Positions 1-7,767 of a stretch of DNA of 20,433 bases are shown here, piece after piece. Origin of the DNA: Clostridiaceae bacterium OM02-2AC (GTDB lineage Bacteria; Bacillota_I; Bacilli_A; Erysipelotrichales; Erysipelotrichaceae); assembly GCA_003481775.1 (NCBI GenBank), contig QULU01000055.1:1-20433 (forward strand), given 5' to 3'. Position 1 is the stretch's first letter; each line of letters opens with the position of its first letter. Made by a program: the position numbers and the translations under genes. The notes beneath the pieces are model-generated. The model searched no databases and was not told the DNA's origin. It saw nothing but the letters and a program-made list of their open reading frames with translations.

Positions 1-99
1 AAAAACGCTTCTAGCAAGCGGTTGAGCTACGGAAAGGCCGGGGCTTTTGCGGATGAATTCGATGTGAATGGATTGTATTATGTATATAGTTTCTCATAG
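1..99 (+). CDS. Possible 3' end of an unidentified gene (partial at window edge)
   Basis: Frame 1 is open from the window edge to a TAG at 97-99 and encodes 32 residues ending in GLYYVYSFS. Codon use looks ordinary, but the piece is too short to assign to a family. No hairpin terminator follows, although there is a T-run at 113-118. The opposite strand over the same bases has its own promoter-like sequence, a strong Shine-Dalgarno site and a start codon, so the coding strand here is uncertain. This reading assumes a plus-strand gene entering from the left. Confidence 0.3.
   Translation, partial: KNASSKRLSYGKAGAFADEFDVNGLYYVYSFS
11..97 (-). CDS. Possible 28-residue microprotein or leader ORF
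   Basis: On the minus strand an AAAAAAGGAGAGG ribosome site lies 7 nt before an ATG at 97, and the ORF runs 28 codons to a TAG at 11-13. Upstream there is a TGC-TACACT extended -10-like sequence. The stop codon lies in the loop of a small hairpin (CGCTT/AAGCG) followed by five Ts at the window edge, like a weak terminator. The peptide is rich in His, Arg and Pro and matches nothing I know. Removing one base from the GAAAC run near the start would open another frame to the window edge, so a frameshifted longer gene is an alternative. It overlaps the plus-strand candidate at 1-99, and at most one is likely to be real. Confidence 0.25.
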   Translation of the reverse strand: MRNYIHNTIHSHRIHPQKPRPFRSSTAC

Positions 100-109
100 A
101 CCGACCTCT

Positions 110-469
110 CCTTTTTTGTATCTACAGTGTAGCATAAATCTTGTCGAAATTACAGAATAAAAACTAAATTCTATCTGGCTAAAAAGAAGAAAACAGATTC
201 CATTCGGAAACAGTCACATACGTCATGCAATACTTCACTTCAAATCAAGAAAACATTTCGTAGATAACGCTTAAGAAAATAGTAGCAGTATAAAAATAGA
301 ATAAGCGCACAAGATAGCGATAGAAATTATTTCGATTTAATAATTGTATCCGAGCCTGACTACTCCATAAGGAAGCTGCACATGTGTCTCAACCTGTAGT
401 ATAATGCTCAATTCTCTGTTTTTTAGCCGGAAACATATGAAACTTATCGCACAGCAGGTCCTTTTGGTA
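110..469. other. AT-rich intergenic region before rqcH
   Basis: I see no convincing gene in these roughly 360 bases. The plus strand carries a possible second promoter with a TATAAT at 400-405 and a weak -35 (TGCACA, 377-382) 17 nt upstream, which could add to rqcH transcription. The left part may hold the promoter of the minus-strand ORF at 11-97. Confidence 0.5.
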
Positions 470-478
470 TGATATAAT
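470..478 (+). promoter_or_regulatory. Extended -10 promoter of rqcH
   Basis: TG-A-TATAAT forms an extended -10 element; no good -35 is visible, which is normal for this class. Transcription should start near 485. The in-frame ATG at 477 lies inside this element and so cannot be the start of the protein. Confidence 0.6.
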
Positions 479-497
479 GGAGCAGCGAGGTGATTTT

Positions 498-2162
498 ATG
501 GCATTAGATGGATTACTGCTTCACCAGGTACAGAAAGAGCTACAGAGCTTTCTGCCTGCCAAGCTTACAAAGCTGCAGCAGATCAGCGATACCGAGCTGC
601 TGTTTACGATACGGACACCGAAAGGAACACGCCGTTTGATGATATCCTTACACAGTGTATACAACCGCATCAATCTGACACAGGAATCGTATACGACGAT
701 GGAGACGCCCGGCAATTTTCTCATGCTGTTGCGAAAACAGATCGATGGAGGAATCCTTCGTTCTCTGAATCAGATTGGACTTGACCGCATCCTGCATATG
801 GTGGTTGAAGCCAGAGACGAGCTGGGCGATATTCATGACCGGCATCTCTATATTGAACTGATGGGCAAATATGCGAATATGATTCTGGTGGATGAGCAGG
901 GCCGTATACTGGATGCCTTAAAACGCATTCCCCCCTTTGAAAACAACCGCCGCACCATTCATCCGGGAGCGCTATATCAGCTGCCTGCACCACACACCGG
1001 AAAACAGGACCCCTATCATTATGACCACATTGATCCAAATGAGTCCTTCACCAAACAGTTTCACGGGTTTTCTCCCCTGCTCTCGAAGGAAGTACAATAT
1101 CGTATGGCACAGGGGGAACGTTTCGATGACATTCTGGAACAGATTCAAACCTCTGATGCATTGTATCTGAGTGACGTGCAGGACAAGACCCAGTTTCACT
1201 GCATACCACTGACTCACCTGGAGGTGGAAGCACGACAGTATCCGCTCATGAAAGGAATGGATCTGCTCTTTTTCCAGAAGGAGGAGAAGGTGCGCATCAA
1301 GCAGCAAAGCGGCGATCTGTTTCGTGCTGTTCGCAAGGAGCTGCATAAGAATACATCAAAATATCCAAAGCTGCAGCAGACGCTGGAGGAGGCTATGGAT
1401 TGCGATAAATATAGGGAATATGGCGATTTGCTGTTCGCTTATATGGGCAGTATCGAACGCAGCGAAACAGTGACACTGCCCTCCTTTGAAACAGGGGAGG
1501 ATATTCGTATTCCGCTGGATATGCGTTTTGATATCAAGGGAAATGCCAACCGCTATTACCAGAAATACCACAAGAGCAAACGGGCACAGTCCATTCTTCA
1601 GGAACAGCTGACCCTGTGCGAAAAGGAAATCCGCTATTTTGAATCCATGGAGGTACAGCTGGAGCAGGCTACCGTACAGGATGCTATGGAAATACGGGAG
1701 GAGCTGGCAAGACAGGGATATGTCAAGGCAGTCAAGACCTGCATACGCAAGAAAAAGAAGCAGGAGCTTCCGCATTATGAAACCTTTGCGTTTGACGATG
1801 TACAAATCTACGTTGGGAAAAACAATCTGCAAAACGATCACGTTACCTGGCGTCTGGGAAGAAAAAGCGATACGTGGCTGCACGCCAAGGACCTGCATGG
1901 TGCCCATGTTGTCATTACCTGTGAACAGCCGGATGAGGAACTGCTGCGCAACGCTGCCATGCTTGCCGCATGGTACAGCAACGGCCGCTATTCCTCCAGT
2001 GTTCCCGTGAACTACTGTACGATCCGACAGCTGAAAAAAATCCCTGGAAACAAGGGCAGCTTTGTTTCCCTTTCAAACTACAAGACCATTTACATCGATC
2101 CGGAGCCGGCGCAGATTCAAAGGCTGATCGACGAGCATCTGATCACGCAGAAAAAGCATTAA
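498..2162 (+). CDS. rqcH: RqcH / NFACT-family ribosome quality control factor (formerly fibronectin-binding protein FbpA)
   Basis: RqcH binds stalled nascent chains on free 50S subunits and recruits Ala-tRNA to add C-terminal alanine tails that mark the chain for degradation. The 554-residue product has the full NFACT plan: an NFACT-N domain opening MALDGLLLHQ; an Asp96-Arg97 pair at the place of the Asp97-Arg98 pair needed for tailing in B. subtilis; a central charged helical region (about 270-430) expected to form the coiled-coil arms; and a C-terminal NFACT-R domain with the signature around WLHAKDLHGAHVVI. I chose the start at 498 because GAGGTGA lies 4 nt upstream and an earlier ATG at 477 overlaps the -10 box. 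It is monocistronic, with its own promoter and terminator. The surface-adhesin name often given to this family is historical. Confidence 0.95.
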   Translation: MALDGLLLHQVQKELQSFLPAKLTKLQQISDTELLFTIRTPKGTRRLMISLHSVYNRINLTQESYTTMETPGNFLMLLRKQIDGGILRSLNQIGLDRILHMVVEARDELGDIHDRHLYIELMGKYANMILVDEQGRILDALKRIPPFENNRRTIHPGALYQLPAPHTGKQDPYHYDHIDPNESFTKQFHGFSPLLSKEVQYRMAQGERFDDILEQIQTSDALYLSDVQDKTQFHCIPLTHLEVEARQYPLMKGMDLLFFQKEEKVRIKQQSGDLFRAVRKELHKNTSKYPKLQQTLEEAMDCDKYREYGDLLFAYMGSIERSETVTLPSFETGEDIRIPLDMRFDIKGNANRYYQKYHKSKRAQSILQEQLTLCEKEIRYFESMEVQLEQATVQDAMEIREELARQGYVKAVKTCIRKKKKQELPHYETFAFDDVQIYVGKNNLQNDHVTWRLGRKSDTWLHAKDLHGAHVVITCEQPDEELLRNAAMLAAWYSNGRYSSSVPVNYCTIRQLKKIPGNKGSFVSLSNYKTIYIDPEPAQIQRLIDEHLITQKKH

Positions 2163-2230
2163 GCAGACAAACGCATGCCTGCTGCCCTACAGAATATGGC
2201 ACAGTGCTTTTACAAGCTATGCCTGCACAC

Positions 2231-2262
2231 CTATCACTGCATAAGCGGTGATAGTTTTTTTT
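2231..2262 (+). terminator. Intrinsic terminator of rqcH
   Basis: A 10-bp stem (CTATCACTGC paired with GCGGTGATAG, one T-G wobble) with an ATAA loop is followed directly by eight Ts. Confidence 0.9.
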
Positions 2263-2430
2263 ATCTCATAGCAGAAAAAGCTTTTGTTTACATAAAAAGG
2301 ATGTATCTATCAGGTGTTTCCAATACATCTCCATCCTAAATACATCCTATTACGATTTAAAGCACCCTGCTTTTCCTTCCGCTATCGGAAAGGACATGCA
2401 TCTTCTCTCCTCTCGATGAAACATCCGCAG

Positions 2431-3000
2431 TCATCGGTTCTGAAAATACAGGCGCAGCCTGTAAACACCTGCAAACAATGCCACTTCCACCGGAACGATA
2501 CCCAACGTGATACCCAGCAAATCCCATGGCAATATATACTGCGTATCTTTTGCTGTAAGTCCGATATCGGAAAGCGTAGCACGCATCGTTGCACTGAAGA
2601 CACCGATGTTAAGCAAATAAAGACCAGCCAGTACCAGCAGCACGACCTGTACCACGTCCGGCAGAAATTCCTGCATAATCAGAAATGCAGTCTGAATAAC
2701 TGCTCCCAAACCAAGGCACATCATGCAGCCCATTAACACTCCGTCAAAAAGGAAATAGCCGCGAAGCAGCTCTGCCGCAGCAATACACACGGCAGTCATC
2801 ACAATGCTGAACATCCATGCTGCGATCATGAATTTTATACGACTGAAAACCGGCAGCTTTCGCTTACTGAAAAGATACATGAGAATACAGGCATACAGAA
2901 TAAAGACCAGTGCCGTATAGACAGGATCCGAAAAAAACAGTCCATAGGCGATACAGCCAATCAGTACTATCGATGCGGTAAGCTTTTGTGATTTCTGCAT
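2431..3000 (-). CDS. Hypothetical polytopic membrane protein (189 aa)
   Basis: I do not recognise the family. The product is strongly hydrophobic with about six predicted membrane helices (roughly 9-26, 28-45, 57-80, 84-103, 109-130 and 160-180) separated by short polar loops, one of them basic (SKRKLPVFSRIKF). No catalytic motif is visible. The ATG at 3000 follows GAGGAGATGAAGCTGT, a good ribosome site. It has its own promoter just upstream and lies between two terminated units, so it is probably monocistronic. A hairpin-like sequence lies downstream near 2380-2400, but without a T-run in the right orientation. Confidence 0.75.
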   Translation of the reverse strand: MQKSQKLTASIVLIGCIAYGLFFSDPVYTALVFILYACILMYLFSKRKLPVFSRIKFMIAAWMFSIVMTAVCIAAAELLRGYFLFDGVLMGCMMCLGLGAVIQTAFLIMQEFLPDVVQVVLLVLAGLYLLNIGVFSATMRATLSDIGLTAKDTQYILPWDLLGITLGIVPVEVALFAGVYRLRLYFQNR

Positions 3001-3028
3001 ACAGCTTCATCTCCTCAACTACTATAAA

Positions 3029-3057
3029 AGCATATACATACTATACCACATTGCCAA
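3029..3057 (-). promoter_or_regulatory. Promoter of the 189-aa membrane protein gene
   Basis: On the minus strand a TTGGCA -35 (3052-3057) is separated by 17 nt from a TATGCT -10 (3029-3034). It is about 30 nt from the start codon. Confidence 0.5.
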
Positions 3058-3171
3058 GACTCCCACAAGCATCCTGCGTACAGCATGCATTTTTTTCATC
3101 CATCAGGGAAGCAGCATCGCTTCAGCAATTCACCCATGCCTAACCACTCTGTATCGGCTTTTTTCGCACAT

Positions 3172-3193
3172 AAAAAAAGGAGCATCGCCCCTT
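3172..3193 (-). terminator. Terminator of the PTS/DhaKL operon
   Basis: On the minus strand AAGGGGC-GAT-GCTCCTT (7-bp stem, one G-T pair) is followed by seven Ts, starting right after the stop codon of the cupin gene. It ends the nine-gene operon. Confidence 0.9.
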
Positions 3194-3478
3194 TTATTCT
3201 ACCTCCATATCAAATATATAATGCTTGCGAATTTTCTCCAGCACCTTCCAGACACATGCCATATCAGGTCGGAAGGTGACAAGATCACCTCTTGTGAACG
3301 CATAGGATTGTCCATCACTACAGGTCACAACTGCTGTACCCTCGATGACTAGACACGTTTCACAGCGTTTATCGTACATCGCATCCCACACTGCCGGATC
3401 GTGCTCCCAAATCGGACAGTCTTCCAACAGTCTGCGTTCCTTATCATTCGGCTTTCTTACATACACATCCTTCATCAT
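3194..3478 (-). CDS. Small cupin-domain protein (DUF861/Cupin_3 type)
   Basis: This 94-residue protein is a single cupin barrel. The visible core is a run of short beta strands around LVIEGTAVVTCSDGQSY, then FTRGDLVTFRPD, then CVWKVLEKIRKHY, which is the pattern of Cupin_3 proteins. Such small cupins often bind carbohydrates or metals and act as isomerases or as ligand-binding subunits, but the usual two-His metal motif is not evident, so a catalytic role is uncertain. AAAGGAGAAT precedes the start; ATG at 3478 or the adjacent ATG at 3475 could be used. It is the last gene of the operon, 8 nt after PTS IIB, so a role with the transported sugar is inferred from position only. Confidence 0.8.
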   Translation of the reverse strand: MMKDVYVRKPNDKERRLLEDCPIWEHDPAVWDAMYDKRCETCLVIEGTAVVTCSDGQSYAFTRGDLVTFRPDMACVWKVLEKIRKHYIFDMEVE

Positions 3479-3486
3479 ATTCTCCT

Positions 3487-3987
3487 TTACAGCTTCGGGT
3501 AATGCTTAGCCTTTACATCGCTCCAGGATACCTTTTGATTATCCGGCACCGGCTGAAAATAAGCCTCCAGTCCATCTTGGACCATTTCATCCAGCATTTT
3601 CGCATCGTCATCATCAAACGAAATCGGTCCGACAATATTTTTACGTCCAACGCCTCCGCCGATTCCGCCTATCTGTAAGGTTTCATAGCGAAAGCCTGCT
3701 TTATAAGCCTTATAGGCCATCGGCATATTTTTAAACAACACAAAGATTGGCTCCAACTCCCCTAACTGATCCTGCTGCCATCTATTTCCGGCTTCCTGTG
3801 TCGATATCGTTTCCAGTTCAACACCTACCGGGCATGCCATCTTATAAATACTGGACAAAAAGGAATTGCTCGCTCCCTCATCATCAACAATATATACCTT
3901 TTTACTATTCATCCTATACAACCACTGCGTACATACCTGTCCATGTATCAAACGACTGTCTATTCTGACTAAACCTATGCGTGCCAT
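3487..3987 (-). CDS. PTS mannose/fructose/sorbose-family IIB component
   Basis: IIB takes the phosphoryl group from IIA and passes it to the sugar during transport through IIC-IID. The 166-residue length is normal for a free-standing IIB-Man domain. The signature RIDSRLIHGQV near the N-terminus contains the phosphorylated His15, and the conserved segments around IVDDEGASN and GGIGGGVGRKNI follow. The start at 3987 has an AAGGAG site about 12 nt upstream, slightly long but with no in-frame alternative. It is unusual in being far from IIA: the two are at opposite ends of the operon with the kinase, hydrolase and aldolase genes between them. Confidence 0.93.
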   Translation of the reverse strand: MARIGLVRIDSRLIHGQVCTQWLYRMNSKKVYIVDDEGASNSFLSSIYKMACPVGVELETISTQEAGNRWQQDQLGELEPIFVLFKNMPMAYKAYKAGFRYETLQIGGIGGGVGRKNIVGPISFDDDDAKMLDEMVQDGLEAYFQPVPDNQKVSWSDVKAKHYPKL

Positions 3988-4003
3988 TTTTCATCATCGC
4001 TCC

Positions 4004-4867
4004 TTATTTTTCAATTTTGATCCAATTTTTTCCCACAGATCCTGTCACCCTCATATAATCCATCACACGTTCCTTATAGCCTGCCCACATGATATCTCCT
4101 GCCATTCTCGCTCCGATATTCTCCCCCTGCTGATAACGTCCATCCTGAAACAAACAATCCAGTCCATAATTATAAGCGTCCGTTCCCATGTTGATCTTCT
4201 GCGTACCAATTCGGCAGCATTCCGCAATATTTTCAAATCCAGAGAATGAGCCGCCATGGAATACCAGTGGTACATCCACCAGGTTCTTTATTTCCTTTAA
4301 TCGCTCAAAATCAATATCCGGTCCCTTTCCGGTATACTCTCCATGGGCTTCGCCAATGGATACCGCAAGACAATCACAGCCGGATTTCTCAACAAACTCC
4401 TTTGCTTTCACAGGATCTGTCAGATATTCATCCCGTTTTTCTTCGTAATCGCAGCCATCTGCTATCTGTCCAAATTCTGCTTCCACCGTGATTTTAAGAG
4501 GCTCGCAGATTTTCTTAAACTCCGCAACCTGCTGTGCATTTTCTTCAAAGCTCAATGCACTGCGGTCAACCATAATCCCTGTGAATCCGCCATAAATCGC
4601 CTTTACACAGGCCTCAAAGCTGTCTCCGTGATCCAGGTTCAGTGCGATTGGAATCCGTACTTCATGCGCCATGGAACAAATCAGCTTTCCAAAGGATACA
4701 ATATCCTTATGATTATCCGGTAAAACATCAATAATAAGGGGGGAATCCAATTCAACAGCAGCTTCTATACAGACTCTGACTGAATCTTCATTGAAAACAT
4801 TCGGTGCCAGAACACCATATCCTCCTTCCTTCGCTTTCTCTAAAATCTCTAACATTGATACCAACAT
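4004..4867 (-). CDS. Class II (zinc) ketose-bisphosphate-type aldolase
   Basis: Members of this family cleave ketose (bis)phosphates such as fructose 1,6-bisphosphate or tagatose 1,6-bisphosphate by a zinc-enolate mechanism. The 287-residue TIM barrel keeps the main active-site residues: Asp79-His80 in NLDHGDSFE, Glu131 in VEAEFG, His175 in GEAHGEY, His204 in FHGGS, and the phosphate-binding INMGTD near 225. The loop after His204 reads GGSFSG rather than the common GGSG, and other positions also differ from housekeeping FBP aldolases, so the substrate is probably another sugar phosphate. The ATG at 4867 follows the hydrolase stop by 4 nt. Next to DhaKL and a PTS, it is well placed to make a triose or triulose fragment. 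Exact substrate not determinable. Confidence 0.88.
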   Translation of the reverse strand: MLVSMLEILEKAKEGGYGVLAPNVFNEDSVRVCIEAAVELDSPLIIDVLPDNHKDIVSFGKLICSMAHEVRIPIALNLDHGDSFEACVKAIYGGFTGIMVDRSALSFEENAQQVAEFKKICEPLKITVEAEFGQIADGCDYEEKRDEYLTDPVKAKEFVEKSGCDCLAVSIGEAHGEYTGKGPDIDFERLKEIKNLVDVPLVFHGGSFSGFENIAECCRIGTQKINMGTDAYNYGLDCLFQDGRYQQGENIGARMAGDIMWAGYKERVMDYMRVTGSVGKNWIKIEK

Positions 4868-4871
4868 AATT

Positions 4872-5828
4872 TCATTCCTTCCTTTCTTTGCTATGCTCTT
4901 CCAGACGCCGAATCAGCTTAAGCATGTCCTGCATGACATCTCCTGCGGCATCCTCAAACAGCAATTCATGCTTCTTATGTTCATAATATTTGTAAAAGAT
5001 GTTCTCTGCACCGGCATACTTTAATTTCCGTATGACAGCATCCAGCTCCCGTGTATAATTGGAAAACACATCCTCATACCCGCTCAAAAATAAGATCGGA
5101 AGATATTCGGGAAGCTGTGAAATCCAGTCTTCCGCCGTATACAGAGAACACAGTGAAATTCTGTTTAACATATACTGCATGGAGTAAGCAAGCTTGCAGC
5201 AGGCGTCTTTTTTCAGCCTTTTCTGTTCACGATGCTGAAAGACTCTCTGTTCAACAAGGGTATCCAGATTATCAATACCATAATGAGAGAGAATATATGC
5301 TTCGGTTTTTTCAGCCGGCTCCGTATTCGCTTTGCTGCGACATTCTCTTCCATATATTTTTATGGCTTTTTTATACAGAGAAGGAAAGCCGTAATCACCG
5401 CATAGGATCAATGCATTGCAATTATTTGTCGTAATTGCATACTGCTTTGCCAGCATACTGCCAAAGCCAAAGCCGATCAGCGCATGAATATAGGACTTCT
5501 TCCATTCCCTCTTGGGCAGGGCATCCTTTGCGACCAGATAGAACATCGTTTCCGTATCCTCGATAAAGTGTTTATACGTATGCCTCTCACTGATCTGCCC
5601 GGGACCATTCACATACACCGACCTTCCATGACCTATCAGATCATGTCCGAAGGCGGCATAGCCATAGCCGGCAAAGAACTGAAGCAGTGCCGTATAGCGA
5701 TCGATATGATCATATAGATCATGTAATATCTGGATATAGCCTTTTACAGGACCATCCGGAATCCATGCACAGCCATACAGCTCATCCTCACCATCTCCGC
5801 TTACAAAACGGTATTCCCGCAGTTTCAT
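4872..5828 (-). CDS. Alpha/beta-hydrolase (lysophospholipase/monoglyceride lipase-like) lacking the nucleophilic serine
   Basis: The 318-residue protein has the layout of a serine-aminopeptidase-S33/lysophospholipase-type hydrolase: an oxyanion-side segment ILHDLYDHIDRY (34-45), FGHDLIGHGRS (60-70), a nucleophile-elbow segment LIGFGFGSML, an acid segment LSGYEDVFSNY with Asp253, and a histidine segment KKHELLFE with His287. The elbow should read GxSxG, but residues 119-123 are Gly-Phe-Gly-Phe-Gly, so position 121 is Gly where the catalytic Ser belongs. Asp and His remain. The protein may therefore be a binding or regulatory pseudoenzyme; Ser124 is a less likely substitute. AGGAGATAGGCTA precedes the ATG. 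It is embedded in the PTS operon with 4-nt spacers on both sides and no sign of frameshift. Confidence 0.85.
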   Translation of the reverse strand: MKLREYRFVSGDGEDELYGCAWIPDGPVKGYIQILHDLYDHIDRYTALLQFFAGYGYAAFGHDLIGHGRSVYVNGPGQISERHTYKHFIEDTETMFYLVAKDALPKREWKKSYIHALIGFGFGSMLAKQYAITTNNCNALILCGDYGFPSLYKKAIKIYGRECRSKANTEPAEKTEAYILSHYGIDNLDTLVEQRVFQHREQKRLKKDACCKLAYSMQYMLNRISLCSLYTAEDWISQLPEYLPILFLSGYEDVFSNYTRELDAVIRKLKYAGAENIFYKYYEHKKHELLFEDAAGDVMQDMLKLIRRLEEHSKERKE

Positions 5829-5832
5829 TAGC

Positions 5833-6105
5833 CTATCTCCTCAATTTTGCATATTTTTTCTGAATATTGCTTTTCGGTTTTCTGACATTTTTCAAATACA
5901 GATTGCGCAGAGCAGCAAAGACAAGGTATGCCATAACCAGCCAGATCATCCATGCTGATCCAAAATCAAACAAATCAAATGCTCCGCGTTTTGTCTGCAA
6001 TCCGAATGAGGTATCGATGGATTGCGTACCGCCTTTACTGATGAACCAGTAGATTGCAAGCGTTAGCCCTGTCAGCTTAACGAACAGCAGCTTCTTATCC
6101 TTCAT
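5833..6105 (-). CDS. Small two-helix membrane protein (90 aa), unknown function
   Basis: I do not recognise this family. The product has two membrane-spanning stretches, about residues 6-24 (LLFVKLTGLTLAIYWFI) and 50-67 (SAWMIWLVMAYLVFAAL), joined by a polar loop, and a strongly basic C-terminal tail (about 70-90) that should stay in the cytoplasm. I chose the ATG at 6105, which overlaps the last codons of dhaL and is the kind of coupled start seen elsewhere in this operon; a longer form starting at 6135 would begin deep inside dhaL. Its position between the kinase and the hydrolase suggests a membrane-tethering or transport-accessory role, which is inference only. Confidence 0.7.
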   Translation of the reverse strand: MKDKKLLFVKLTGLTLAIYWFISKGGTQSIDTSFGLQTKRGAFDLFDFGSAWMIWLVMAYLVFAALRNLYLKNVRKPKSNIQKKYAKLRR

Positions 6106-6721
6106 CCTGAAGCCCCTGCTGTATACCCTCCACATACAATACAGCCGCTATGCTTCCTGGATCTACAATACCAATGGAATTTTCCTGACGAAATGCCAGC
6201 CTGCCATGCCTCGCCTGCATCATTTTGGCTTTCTCAGCCCCTTCCCTTGCGGCGGTAACGGCGTATTGTAAGGCTTTTGTTTTCCCCTTTGCTACATGCT
6301 CAGCATAGGCGCGCTGTGCCGGGCAAAGCGCATCAAGGAACGTCTTCTCCCCCTCCTTTGCACCGCCCAGCGTCATGACACCCTCTGCCATTCCCTGTAA
6401 CAGCACGCCAAGCTCCACATCCTGCAGCTCTTCTTTTCCCTTCAGCTGCTTTCCGATTTTCATAAAGCCGCTGGAAATGAGCGTCCCCATAGAAGAGGAT
6501 GCGACGCTATTGAATTTTTTCCCTGCCATATACACCAGCCTGCCAATATCCTGCTCATCACAAGCTGTGACAAATTCATCTGCAATGCGAAATCCATCGC
6601 GCATAACGACACCGAGATCGCCATCTCCGCCAACAGAATCCAGTGCTGTTAATTGCTCTACATGCTCCTGAAATATCATCTTCCACGCGTGAAATACACG
6701 CTTTATATCTTCTGCTTTCAT
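6095..6721 (-). CDS. dhaL: Dihydroxyacetone kinase subunit DhaL (ADP/ATP-binding)
   Basis: DhaL holds the nucleotide and transfers its phosphate to the triulose bound on DhaK. The 208-residue all-helical protein keeps the three magnesium-binding aspartates with the right spacing (Asp28, Asp33 and Asp35 in LDSVGGDGDLG), and the loop SSSMGTLISSGFM corresponds to the nucleotide-binding Gly/Ser segment. The usual GDGDHGxNM reads GDGDLGVVM here, so the His and Asn after the third Asp are replaced. Its ATG overlaps the dhaK stop (ATGA), indicating translational coupling. No DhaM-like phosphodonor gene lies in the operon; the only nearby IIA-type protein is a mannose-family IIA. Whether the cofactor is permanent ADP or exchangeable ATP cannot be read from the sequence. 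Confidence 0.9.
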   Translation of the reverse strand: MKAEDIKRVFHAWKMIFQEHVEQLTALDSVGGDGDLGVVMRDGFRIADEFVTACDEQDIGRLVYMAGKKFNSVASSSMGTLISSGFMKIGKQLKGKEELQDVELGVLLQGMAEGVMTLGGAKEGEKTFLDALCPAQRAYAEHVAKGKTKALQYAVTAAREGAEKAKMMQARHGRLAFRQENSIGIVDPGSIAAVLYVEGIQQGLQDEG

Positions 6722-7746
6722 CTCGCTTCTCCAAACTGTGTAAACATCGGGGTATCCGCCGCAGCATCCATCAATCGCTTCAGCTCCTCATCAACCTTCA
6801 GCAAGGAGATGGACAAGCCGGTCATTTCCAGTGACGTCGCATATTCTCCAACATAGGTTCTATGAACCCGTATTCCTTCGGCTTTCAGCATACGATGTAC
6901 CAGACCATTGATCAGATACTGTTCCTCTAACGGAGTAGCACCCAGACCGTTGATCAATACACACACCTCATCACCACGCTGCAGCTGCAGATCCTGCATG
7001 ACGGGCGGTAAAATCTCCTTTACGATCTCATCTGCTGCGCAAATCTTTCCTCTGCGAATTCCCGGCTCTCCATGGATTCCCATACCGATTTCCATTTCAT
7101 CATCCGCCATCGCAAAGCTTGGATACCCAATTCTCGGTACGGTGCACGGGCTCATAGCAACCCCCATGGTTGCCACAAGCTGCTTTGTTTTTTCTGCAAT
7201 GCGATACACCTCATCCAATGGCAGCATTTCCGCAGCAGCTGCCCCTGCGCATTTGTATACAAAGAAGATACCCGCAACACCTCGACGAATATTTTTTTCC
7301 TGTGCTTTTGCACGCGGACCGCTTGCCACATCCTCACCGGCAATCGACAAACACACTTCTATATCCTCCTCCATTTCTGCCATTTCTGCAGCCATCTGAA
7401 AATTGAAGATATCCCCGTTATAATTTCCAAAGATATAAAGTACACCTGCACCGGCATCAATGGCTTTTGTTACTTCAAGCATCTGTTCAAAGCTTGGAGA
7501 TTGAAAGACATCCCCTACGCTGCATCCATCCAGCATCCCTTTCCCAACGTAGCCCAGAAACAGCGGAAGATGACCGCTTCCACCACCTGTTGCGATTCCT
7601 ACCTTACCGGCAGCTTTCTGTTTGCTGATCAGACAATGCGCATCCTCGTTCACACACGAGTAATAGGATGGATGTGCCGCATACAGCCCGTACAGCATCT
7701 CATCAATAAAGCGCTCCGGCTGATTGATAAATTTTTTCATTGTCAT
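6718..7746 (-). CDS. dhaK: Dihydroxyacetone kinase subunit DhaK (substrate-binding)
   Basis: DhaK binds short ketoses covalently through a histidine and presents them to DhaL. The 342-residue length is typical. Key residues are present: His59 in GGGSGH, Asp112 in NYNGDIFNF and His225 in GIHGEPG, the residue that forms the hemiaminal with substrate. The segment after His59 reads LPLFLGYVG instead of the usual EPAHxGYVG, and SVGDVFQSPS is also slightly divergent, which may mean a substrate other than dihydroxyacetone, such as a longer ketose. AAAGGAGG lies 8 nt before the ATG at 7746; the ATG at 7740 is less well placed. It is coupled to dhaL by a 4-nt overlap. Confidence 0.92.
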   Translation of the reverse strand: MTMKKFINQPERFIDEMLYGLYAAHPSYYSCVNEDAHCLISKQKAAGKVGIATGGGSGHLPLFLGYVGKGMLDGCSVGDVFQSPSFEQMLEVTKAIDAGAGVLYIFGNYNGDIFNFQMAAEMAEMEEDIEVCLSIAGEDVASGPRAKAQEKNIRRGVAGIFFVYKCAGAAAAEMLPLDEVYRIAEKTKQLVATMGVAMSPCTVPRIGYPSFAMADDEMEIGMGIHGEPGIRRGKICAADEIVKEILPPVMQDLQLQRGDEVCVLINGLGATPLEEQYLINGLVHRMLKAEGIRVHRTYVGEYATSLEMTGLSISLLKVDEELKRLMDAAADTPMFTQFGEAR

Positions 7747-7767
7747 ACCTGCTTCCTCCTTTTTGAA

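Noticed and set aside
477..497. Seven-codon N-terminal extension of RqcH
   Set aside because: The upstream ATG overlaps the TATAAT box, so it would not be in the transcript. The ATG at 498 has a good ribosome site and fits the family start.
1356..1907. Minus-strand ORF (183 codons) opposite rqcH
   Set aside because: It is antisense to the conserved C-terminal half of rqcH and has no start signals or recognisable motifs.
2378..2402. Hairpin CTTTCCG/CGGAAGG downstream of the 189-aa membrane protein gene as its terminator
   Set aside because: On the minus strand it is followed by As rather than Ts, so it does not look like an intrinsic terminator in the needed direction.
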